11,116 bases of DNA, taken from positions 1 to 11,116 of the forward strand of contig JBHEOL010000244.1 in assembly GCA_046261635.1 (NCBI GenBank), written 5' to 3'. The stretch comes from JBHEPS01 sp046261635 (lineage in GTDB: Bacteria; Acidobacteriota; Thermoanaerobaculia; Gp7-AA8). Positions 5,471-11,116 of the stretch are shown here, one piece after another. The stretch's first letter is position 1; each line of letters starts with the position of its first letter. The position numbers and the translations under genes are program-made. The notes below the pieces were generated by a model. The model was not told where the DNA came from. It made no database searches and worked only from the letters and a program-made list of their open reading frames with translations.

Positions 5471-6395
5471 TCAGGGAGCACCGCTGGGCGCCCGCGAGTT
5501 ACCGGACAGAACGCCGGCGAGCATGGCTGCGAGCTCTCCCGGAACGACGGGTTTCCTGAGATAGAGCGCGAATCCGGTGCCGAGAGCCCGGGCTTCATCT
5601 TCCGGCGAACCGTGCGCGGTGAGGGCGACGACCGGGGCCGTGACCCGAGCCTCTTCGCGGAGTGCTCGCAGAAGGTGGAAGCCATTGCTCCCCGGGATCG
5701 CGATGTCGGTGAGGACCAGGTCGGGCGGCGATTCCTTCGCGATGCCCAGCGCCTCATCGGCGCTGGATGCGCCGATGAGGCTTCGCGCCGGCCTGCCTGA
5801 GGACTGCGACGATGACGTCGGGATTATGCGCGACGCTCAGCTTTCCCGTGATGATGCGTGAAACGTCGAGGATGTCGTCGACGAGCCGCACCTGGCTGCG
5901 CGCACCGCGCTCGATCGTGTCGAGGGCGGACTCGCGCGCCTGATCGTCCAGATTTCCTTCCCTGAGAAGGTGGGTCCACCCGAGAACGGCGGTGAGCGGC
6001 GTGCGGAGCTCATGCGAGAGAGTCGCGAGGAACTCGTCCTTCGCGCGGTTCGACGAGGCCAGAGCCTCGGCAGCTGCGGCGAGGTGGTCCGTGATGCGCT
6101 CCCGTGCGTCCTCGGACTCCTTCCTCTCGGTGATGTCGATGCAGGAGCCGATGTAGCCGTCGAATTGGCGCTCGCCGCCGAAGCGAGGCGTTCCTCGCGC
6201 GACGATCCACCGGAAGGCTCCATCGTAGCGTTTCAACCGGTACTCCATCTCGAAAGGCAACCGCCGCTCGAACGCCTCGAGGTACGTAGTCATCGCGCGG
6301 TCGAAATCCTCGGGATGGACGCCCGTCGCCCAGCCGTTGCCGATCTCCTGCTCGAGGGTTCTGCCGGTGAAGCGGAGCCAGGTCTGGTTGAGGAT
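5471..6395 (-). pseudogene. truncated, ATPase-less, frameshifted hybrid PAS histidine kinase
   Basis: The remnant begins at the CCA end of tRNA-Val with the middle of a PAS domain (ILNQTWLRFTGRTLEQE, then GVHPEDF and a FRWIVARGTPRF/DITERK PAC end). Next is a HisKA dimerisation domain with an intact phospho-acceptor motif ATLSHELRTPLT (His codon 6012-6014) ending VDDILDVSRIITGKLS. The HATPase_c domain (N, G1, G2 boxes) is absent: at about 5831 the reading passes straight into receiver-like sequence (NPDVIVAVLRQAGAK) lacking its first strand and acidic pair. At about 5780 one extra base shifts the frame, with a stop at 5754. In the other frame the receiver continues to 5471 with DLVLTD, ALTAHG and YLRKPV. 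There is no start codon before the PAS domain; the first ATG is at 6293. It cannot work as a kinase. Confidence 0.82.
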
Positions 6396-6469
6396 GGTGG
6401 CCCCGGACGGGATCGAACCGCCGACCCGCTGCGTGTAAAGCAGCCGCTCTACCACTGAGCTACAGGGCC
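6395..6469 (-). tRNA. tRNA-Val(UAC), with encoded CCA
   Basis: The reverse complement folds into a complete cloverleaf. The 7-bp acceptor stem GGCCCTG/CGGGGCC has one G-U pair. The D-arm is GCTC...GAGC, and the anticodon arm is GCTGC-TTTACAC-GCAGC with anticodon UAC (Val). The T-arm is GGCGG-TTCGATC-CCGTC, the discriminator is A, and CCA is genomically encoded at 6397-6395. The tRNA is intact even though the kinase remnant begins at its last base. It lies on the same strand as rarD, 66 nt downstream of the rarD stop. Confidence 0.97.
6406..6415. repeat. 10-bp direct repeat, copy 2 (in tRNA-Val T-arm)
   Basis: Second copy of gacgggatcg, lying in the T-loop/T-stem of tRNA-Val. See the copy at 5454-5463; together they bracket the kinase remnant. 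Confidence 0.35.
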
Positions 6470-6490
6470 CGAGCTTCCCGGACCAGAACC

Positions 6491-6508
6491 GAGCCGCGCT
6501 TTCGGCTC
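6491..6508 (-). terminator. hairpin between rarD and tRNA-Val
   Basis: A perfect 6-bp stem GAGCCG/CGGCTC with a 6-nt loop lies about 27 nt downstream of the rarD stop in the minus-strand transcript. There is no T-run after it, so it may be a weak terminator or a processing structure ahead of the tRNA. Confidence 0.35.
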
Positions 6509-6535
6509 TTCCCCCCCTCGAATGGTCGGGTACGA

Positions 6536-7462
6536 TCAGTCGAGGGGCTCGACTCGCGTGGTGGCAGAGAGCCTCCGCCCGCGGTTGCGGAAATTGTCCA
6601 CGCTGTAAATCGCAATCGCGACCCAGATGAGGGCGAAAGCGACGAAGCGATTCCGGCCGAAGGGCTCGGAGTAGACGGCGACCGCGAACAGGAATTGGAT
6701 CGTCGGGGCGATGTACTGCAGCAACCCGACGGTCGCAAGGCGGAGACGGCTGACCGCGGCCGCGAACCAGAGCAGAGGAAGAGTGGTCAGGGGCCCGGCG
6801 GCGAGCAGCAGCAGATCGAGTCCGGGCGAGTCGTGAAGAAACGAGAGTGTCCCCGCGCTCTCGCGGTAGAACAGGTAGGTGATCGCCAGCGGCAGAAGGA
6901 TCGCGGTCTCGATGGCCAGACCCTCGATCGAAGCGACTCCCGCAAGCTTCCTGACCAGCCCGTACAAACCGAACGAGCTGGCGAGGATGAGGGAGATCCA
7001 CGGGAACACCCCCGCGGCCACCGTGAGCCAGACGACCGCGATCGCCGCCAGGCCGATGCTGACCCATTCGGTCCGGCGCAGCCGTTCGTGCAGAAACACG
7101 AACCCAAGGAGGACGTTCACCAGCGGATTCACGAAGTAGCCGAGACTCGCCTCGACCAGCCTGCTGTGGGTGACGGCCCAGATGAACACGAACCAGTTCA
7201 CCGCGATCAGGAGCGTCGATACCATGAGATAGAGGATCGACCTCCAGACCGTGAGCACCTCAGCGATCGCACTCCAACGGTGCAGCAGCGTGATGAGAAT
7301 CAGCAGCACCACGACCGACCAGATGATCCTGTGAGCCAGGATCTCGAGCGGCGCAACCCGGTCGACGAACTTGAAGTAGACCGCGACGAAGCCCCAGAAG
7401 GCGTAGGCGGCGATCCCGTAAAAGATCCCCTTGAGCGTCTCTCTGTCCGGAGTGTGCTGCAT
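6536..7462 (-). CDS. rarD: EamA/RarD-family inner-membrane transporter
   Basis: A 308-residue polytopic membrane protein of the drug/metabolite transporter superfamily, RarD branch. About ten hydrophobic segments are arranged as two EamA repeats. RarD signatures are present: the N-terminal GIFYGIAAYAFWGFVAVYFK, LEILAHRIIWS (about residues 40-50), NWFVFIWAVTHSRLVEASLGYF with FVNPLVNVLLGF, and LGLLQY-like TVGLLQYIAPTIQFLFAV in the second half, ending EPFGRNRFVAFALIWVAIAIYSVD. Length is close to E. coli RarD (about 296). The substrate is not established for the family; the name comes from a chloramphenicol-sensitivity phenotype. I chose the ATG at 7462 because the upstream in-frame extension to 7531 is Arg/Pro-rich and atypical. 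No Shine-Dalgarno sequence is seen. The gene stands alone between yfhO and tRNA-Val. Confidence 0.93.
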   Translation of the reverse strand: MQHTPDRETLKGIFYGIAAYAFWGFVAVYFKFVDRVAPLEILAHRIIWSVVVLLILITLLHRWSAIAEVLTVWRSILYLMVSTLLIAVNWFVFIWAVTHSRLVEASLGYFVNPLVNVLLGFVFLHERLRRTEWVSIGLAAIAVVWLTVAAGVFPWISLILASSFGLYGLVRKLAGVASIEGLAIETAILLPLAITYLFYRESAGTLSFLHDSPGLDLLLLAAGPLTTLPLLWFAAAVSRLRLATVGLLQYIAPTIQFLFAVAVYSEPFGRNRFVAFALIWVAIAIYSVDNFRNRGRRLSATTRVEPLD

Positions 7463-7478
7463 CGTCGGGCGGCGGCGT

Positions 7479-7484
7479 ATTAAA
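7479..7484 (-). promoter_or_regulatory. possible -10 box (TTTAAT) of rarD
   Basis: TTTAAT on the minus strand lies 16 nt before the rarD ATG, in an AT-rich island within GC-rich sequence. The predicted leader is about 9 nt, with no Shine-Dalgarno sequence. Confidence 0.3.
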
Positions 7485-7567
7485 GCACGGGAGATGGGAG
7501 GCAGAGACGGAAAGTCAGTCCTCAGCAGCAAATCGGCGTGCGCGTGGCTGTGGGATTGGATTTTCCA

Positions 7568-9934
7568 TCACCCCTTGGCCCTGCGGCGGTGCCGACGCAA
7601 CCAGATCCAACCGATCGTTCCGCCGATCGTCACCAGGGAGATCGCGAGACCCCAGTAGAACGATCGCGGGTCGTAACTGAAGTCGACCACGTGCCTTCCC
7701 TGGGGGAGATGAACGCCGAGGAACGCGTGATTCGCCGTTCGGATCGGAATGTCCCGCCCGGCAATCCGCGCATGCCACCCATGCCATCCCACCTGCGAGA
7801 GAATCACCCACCCGGGGTTCTCCATCTCGACTTCCAGGCGAAGGCCGTTGAGAGAGTGGCTTGCGACGCGAACGCGTCCCGGTCCGTTCGTAATCTCGCT
7901 CGGCGCGGCTCCTCCCTTCGAATGCTCGATCCAGCCGACCCGGGCGAAATCGTCGTTGGCCGCGATTTGCGCGAGACGTTCCTCATCCGGAATGTTGATT
8001 CTGATTCTCTGCGGAAGGATTGCCCTCGGAAGCACTCTCGAGTTCTCCAGCAGGGTCATCGCCTCGTTCGACTCGACCACGCGCCATCCTTCCGGCGCGT
8101 CGGCTCCAGGCCCCGCGATCGCGAATCGTACGTTGAGAAAGGAGAGAAACGGGTCCGTGAGATCGGTGACGACGTTGAACGAGACCGGCTGCGCAGTCGA
8201 CCAGAGCGGAATCGTGTCGTGAAAACGCTTCTCCGTCATCGCCTGGTAGCCTCGAACGTCCTCCAGGCCGTACATCGTCGCGGTCTGGGGAATCAGCACG
8301 AACCCGACCCCGGTGATCCGGTACGGGTCGCCGCCTTTCGGGAGAAGGTGGAGACCGGGGAATGACGGGTAGAAGGCGCGCGCGTCGATCGTCGGATACG
8401 CCGCGCCCCTCTCGGCGGCGCGTTGACCCGCCAGGAGAAGAATGATCAGAGCGATTGCCTGCGCCGGCTGTTTCGTGAAGATGAGGGCGATCAGTCCGAG
8501 GAGAAGGGGAATGAGGAGAAGCGACGTCTCGCGGAGGAGAAACTCGCGCCCGAGCCCTGCCGCCATCATGTCGTCCCAAAGGAAGGCGACCGCTGCGCCG
8601 ATGACGAGCAGGACTGAGGCCGTCGCTCCGATGGCGATGCGACGGCTTGGAGCTGCGAGCAACTCTTCGGCTCCGAGCGCCGCCAGCGTTGCGAAAGCAA
8701 AGAGAGCCGCGACGACGAGCCTGCTATTGATCGCGATGTCGAACAGCGGAAGCTTCGCTAGAACGTCTCCCACGAGCGGTGCATCGGTGCCGGCGAGGAG
8801 TCCGAAGACGGCGAACCAGACGAGGATCGTACGCTCCCGCGCTTTCGAAGCGAAGATCCCGATGAGGGCGAACGGCAGCAGGAGCGTGCCGGGGTAGCTC
8901 GTCACCGGAACGGGGTGTACCGGCGCGCCGGACGCCACCACCTCCGAAGCCCATCCCCAGCGGAATGGGATCACGTGGGCCTGCAACTGCTGGCCGACTG
9001 AGTCGATCGAAACGGATCGCTGACCTTTCGCGAAGACCGCCTTCCTGTACTCGTGCTGCTGGGTCTGCCCGACGGCTTCGGTGACGGGTAACAGAAACAC
9101 GGCACTCGCGCCGAGCGCGAGGGCTCCGGCAAGCACTGCGCTGCCGATCACACGAATCGGACGCGGCGGGCGCACGACTCTCAGTTCCCAGAGTCCCCAG
9201 ACACCGGCGAGTGCCACGACGTGAAGGACGCTCTCGGGATGGCCCGCCAGGATGGAGAAAACGAAGGCGGCGACGAGAAGAAGAGTCGACTTGCCGTCGC
9301 GGACCCGGATCACGCGGCGGACGGCGAGGAAGACAAGCGGCATCCACCTGAAGGTTGATCCGAGAGGCCACTCGAGCCAGAAGACGAGGAAATCGCCGAA
9401 CATCCAGCCGACACTTCCAAGGAGCGCCGGGAGATCACCGCAGCCGATCTCTCGAAGCCAGCAGTACATCCATAGTCCGCCGATCATGAGGGAGATCGCC
9501 GCGAGGAAAGTGAGACTCTCCGCCAGTGGAGCTGCGAGGCTGATCAGAAATAACGGGTCGTACGGTGCGGCTTGTGCGGATCCGGCGAGCAGGTCGCCGG
9601 CGAACAGATATGGATTCCACAGTGGCCAATGAAGCGAGAGCCACGCCTCCCGCACGACTCGCTTCCACGGAATCATCTGCGTATAGAGATCCGAGAGTGT
9701 TCCATTGTGGATTCTATCGATCCCGTGCTCGGCGGCGATCGCCTTCAGGGGTGCCGCCATATAAGGCAGATCGACCGGCGCGTAAACACTCCCGGTGAGC
9801 AGCGCGGGCCCCGTGAAGAGAAGCGGAAGAAGGGCGAGAACGAAGGCCGTCCTCCGGGGTATGGGGCCAAGAATGCGGTTGGAGATCGCGAGAAGGGCCC
9901 AGGCCGTTAGTACGTAGAGAAGCGCGGCGATCAT
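7568..9934 (-). CDS. YfhO-family multi-spanning membrane protein (GT-C-like)
   Basis: A 788-residue protein with about a dozen or more transmembrane helices in the first ~560 residues and a C-terminal extracytoplasmic domain. It belongs to the YfhO/GT-C family of membrane glycosyltransferase-like proteins that modify cell-surface polymers with lipid-linked sugars. Diagnostic segments are VYAPVDLPYMAAPL (an acidic residue in the first outer loop, D55), LHWPLWNPYLFAGDLLAGSA (about 102-120) and, near the C-terminus, ENPGWVILSQVGWHGWHARI with IPIRTANHAFLGVHLPQGRHVVDFSYDP, then a final helix and a basic RRHRRRAKG tail. The open frame extends to 10075, but the ATG at 9934 begins a normal first helix (MIAALLYVLTAWALLA), and a TATACT box lies between. 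The sugar and acceptor are unknown. rmlC, elsewhere in the window, is a loose thematic link only. Confidence 0.92.
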   Translation of the reverse strand: MIAALLYVLTAWALLAISNRILGPIPRRTAFVLALLPLLFTGPALLTGSVYAPVDLPYMAAPLKAIAAEHGIDRIHNGTLSDLYTQMIPWKRVVREAWLSLHWPLWNPYLFAGDLLAGSAQAAPYDPLFLISLAAPLAESLTFLAAISLMIGGLWMYCWLREIGCGDLPALLGSVGWMFGDFLVFWLEWPLGSTFRWMPLVFLAVRRVIRVRDGKSTLLLVAAFVFSILAGHPESVLHVVALAGVWGLWELRVVRPPRPIRVIGSAVLAGALALGASAVFLLPVTEAVGQTQQHEYRKAVFAKGQRSVSIDSVGQQLQAHVIPFRWGWASEVVASGAPVHPVPVTSYPGTLLLPFALIGIFASKARERTILVWFAVFGLLAGTDAPLVGDVLAKLPLFDIAINSRLVVAALFAFATLAALGAEELLAAPSRRIAIGATASVLLVIGAAVAFLWDDMMAAGLGREFLLRETSLLLIPLLLGLIALIFTKQPAQAIALIILLLAGQRAAERGAAYPTIDARAFYPSFPGLHLLPKGGDPYRITGVGFVLIPQTATMYGLEDVRGYQAMTEKRFHDTIPLWSTAQPVSFNVVTDLTDPFLSFLNVRFAIAGPGADAPEGWRVVESNEAMTLLENSRVLPRAILPQRIRINIPDEERLAQIAANDDFARVGWIEHSKGGAAPSEITNGPGRVRVASHSLNGLRLEVEMENPGWVILSQVGWHGWHARIAGRDIPIRTANHAFLGVHLPQGRHVVDFSYDPRSFYWGLAISLVTIGGTIGWIWLRRHRRRAKG

Positions 9935-9962
9935 CAGGCGGTGTCTCGGGTCGGGAACGGCG

Positions 9963-9968
9963 AGTATA
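9963..9968 (-). promoter_or_regulatory. -10 box (TATACT) of the yfhO-like gene
   Basis: TATACT on the minus strand lies 28 nt before the ATG at 9934, predicting a leader of about 22 nt without a Shine-Dalgarno sequence. It is back-to-back with the plus-strand TATAAT at 10036-10041 in a 115-nt divergent promoter region. Confidence 0.5.
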
Positions 9969-10035
9969 GCGCAGCGGTCCGGGCCGAAATCCCGGAAGCT
10001 GAGGAATCGGCCACACCGGAACGTCAAAGCTCCTA

Positions 10036-10041
10036 TATAAT
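10036..10041 (+). promoter_or_regulatory. TATAAT -10 box of the YbjN-like gene (leaderless)
   Basis: A consensus TATAAT ends 8 nt before the ATG at 10050, so the mRNA would begin at or within 1-2 nt of the start codon. The intervening tccggcgg contains no Shine-Dalgarno sequence. No good -35 hexamer is visible. Confidence 0.6.
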
Positions 10042-10049
10042 CCGGCGGC

Positions 10050-10541
10050 ATGGGGCCCACGCGCGAATTCCACACCGCCTGTCAGGAGGAGACGTACCGC
10101 GAGATCCGTTCGATGCTCGACGAGCTCGTGGACACGTACTACGACGACGCCGAGCACTGTGACTTCTATCTGAAGTACGGGTCAACGATCATCGAGGTCT
10201 CGGTGGAGGCGTGGGAAGAGGACAACGCCGCGGTCGAGGTTCTCGCTTTCTGCGTTCAGGGCGTGGAGCCGACGGCAGAGCTGATGCGCGAACTGCTCGC
10301 GCTCAACGCCGAGATCAAGATCGGCGCCTTCAGCCTCGTCGAACAGGACGTCTTCTTCTCTCACACTTTCGTCGGCCGCCATCTCCAGGGTCCGCAACTG
10401 CTCGCCTCGCTCAACGCAGTCGCGACGACCTCGGATCTTTACGACGAACAGATCGTCAGGCAGTTCGGTGGGGAGACCGCCGCGGAGCGTCTGCGCAACT
10501 GGTCCAGGCGGACGCGACAGGCGGGTGCCAGTGCGCAATGA
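10050..10541 (+). CDS. YbjN / T3SS-chaperone-like protein
   Basis: A 163-residue acidic soluble protein without signal peptide or membrane segment. The sequence pattern (LVDTYYDDAEHCDFYLKYGS, then IIEVSVEAW, VEVLAFCVQGVEPTAELMRELL, NAEIKIGAFSLVEQDVFFSHTFVG and a final helical, Arg-rich tail) matches the YbjN/CesT-like fold, where two such subunits usually form a peptide-binding dimer. In this family the segment LALNAEIKIGAFSL, followed by V-HT, is the most conserved part. The cellular role is poorly known. No type III secretion gene is present here, so it should not be taken as a secretion chaperone. It is followed 31 nt later by a lipoprotein gene in the same direction, probably co-transcribed. 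Family assignment is moderately confident. Confidence 0.8.
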   Translation: MGPTREFHTACQEETYREIRSMLDELVDTYYDDAEHCDFYLKYGSTIIEVSVEAWEEDNAAVEVLAFCVQGVEPTAELMRELLALNAEIKIGAFSLVEQDVFFSHTFVGRHLQGPQLLASLNAVATTSDLYDEQIVRQFGGETAAERLRNWSRRTRQAGASAQ

Positions 10542-10572
10542 ACCGGCACAGCGATTGCTCTTTAACCATGGA

Positions 10573-11116
10573 ATGAAGCGACCTTTTCTCACGGCTCTTG
10601 GAGCCGGACTGCTTTCGATCGGCCTCACCCTCGGCTGCACCGGCGGGCAGGAAACTTCGGCCGGAATCCTCGAATCCGATGAGGCCCGTGCGGAAGAGTC
10701 CGCTGCGCGAGTCAACGCGAAAGAGAAGCTCGGGCAGCTGAGTCCCGCCCTTCCGGTTTACACCGGCGCGGAATTCCGCGAGGACTTCACCCGGCGCGAT
10801 TCGGTCATGGTGCGGAACCAGTACGGGAACGGCGCCGAAGTGGTGACGCTGGCCTCCGACGACACACTCCCGAAGATCTGGCATTACTACGTCACGTATC
10901 TCTCGCAATACCGCGCGTGGGATCCGGTCTCGGCGTACCCCCCGGAACGGAAGAACTGGCGGACGCTGGAGGTCAACCTCACCGAGGCGATGCAGGATCC
11001 GTTCGTTCCCGGGACGAACCTGAAGCTGACCGACCGCGAGGTCATTCTGCAGATCGCAGAGACCGAGGCTCAGCCGGAAACGATCATCCGCTACATCATC
11101 CGTGAACGCCAGCCGC
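10573..11116 (+). CDS. lipoprotein of unknown function, 3' end outside the window
   Basis: An open frame of 181 codons runs to the window edge without a stop. The N-terminus is a lipoprotein signal peptide: MKRPFL, the hydrophobic stretch TALGAGLLSIGL, and the lipobox LTLGC with the modifiable Cys at residue 22. A Glu/Ala/Lys-rich linker (about 30-55) follows, then a mixed alpha/beta region beginning LSPALPVYTGAEF. It includes WHYYVTYLSQYRAWDPV and ends in alternating strands (VILQIAETEAQ, IIRYIIRER). It resembles proteins in which a short-range p-score such as 'YPGA' opens a small repeat domain, but I do not recognise the family. The ATG at 10573 fits the signal peptide; another ATG at 10568 runs into a stop after one codon. 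It lies 31 nt after the YbjN-like gene. Confidence 0.82.
   Translation, partial: MKRPFLTALGAGLLSIGLTLGCTGGQETSAGILESDEARAEESAARVNAKEKLGQLSPALPVYTGAEFREDFTRRDSVMVRNQYGNGAEVVTLASDDTLPKIWHYYVTYLSQYRAWDPVSAYPPERKNWRTLEVNLTEAMQDPFVPGTNLKLTDREVILQIAETEAQPETIIRYIIRERQP

Noticed and set aside
6470..7067. Minus-strand open frame continuous with the kinase remnant, reading through tRNA-Val up to 7067
   Set aside because: Its upstream half is a shadow of rarD in another frame (Arg/Pro-rich), and the middle part is just the translated tRNA (SSVVERLLYTQRVGGSIPSG pattern). It is not a kinase N-terminus.
1..11116. CRISPR arrays, insertion sequences, rRNA, phage genes
   Set aside because: No spaced repeats, transposase or integrase motifs, terminal inverted repeats or rRNA-like sequence were found on reading both strands.

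Overview
This is a GC-rich bacterial chromosomal window that looks like ordinary chromosome with one unusual regulatory locus and one decayed locus. The organism cannot be named from sequence alone. Long GC-rich genes on both strands, start codons often lying only 6-15 nt after a TATAAT-like box without a Shine-Dalgarno sequence, and a mix of RmlC, PilZ, YfhO, QmcA/NfeD and a lipobox lipoprotein suggest a Gram-negative-type environmental phylum. Acidobacteriota or a neighbouring lineage is a guess. Most genes are on the minus strand.

Layout. At 1-31 is the 5' half of a minus-strand tRNA, probably Asp. At 128-1482 are rmlC (dTDP-rhamnose synthesis) and, upstream of it, a PilZ-domain protein. 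At 1674-3192 is a two-gene minus-strand unit: an ECF sigma factor overlapping by 11 nt a 306-residue protein. That protein joins an RsrA-like zinc anti-sigma domain, an O6-alkylguanine-DNA alkyltransferase with an intact PCHR site, and an Ada-type four-cysteine methylphosphotriester domain. At 3309-4760 is an nfeD-qmcA membrane-protease/stomatin pair. At 5002-5466 is a small secreted SnoaL/DUF4440-like protein on the plus strand.

At 5471-6395 is a broken hybrid histidine kinase. It has part of a PAS domain and HisKA, no ATPase domain, and a receiver domain carrying a +1 frameshift. It abuts the CCA end of an intact tRNA-Val(UAC) at 6395-6469. At 6536-7462 is a RarD-like EamA transporter and at 7568-9934 a large YfhO-family membrane protein. 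Divergent from it, on the plus strand, are a YbjN/T3SS-chaperone-like protein (10050-10541) and the start of a lipoprotein that runs off the window (10573-11116).

The main point of interest is the sigma/anti-sigma unit. Its architecture predicts a one-step alkylation stress switch in which the DNA-repair protein that receives the methyl group is also the anti-sigma factor. The reading of the domains is strong; the switching mechanism is inference.
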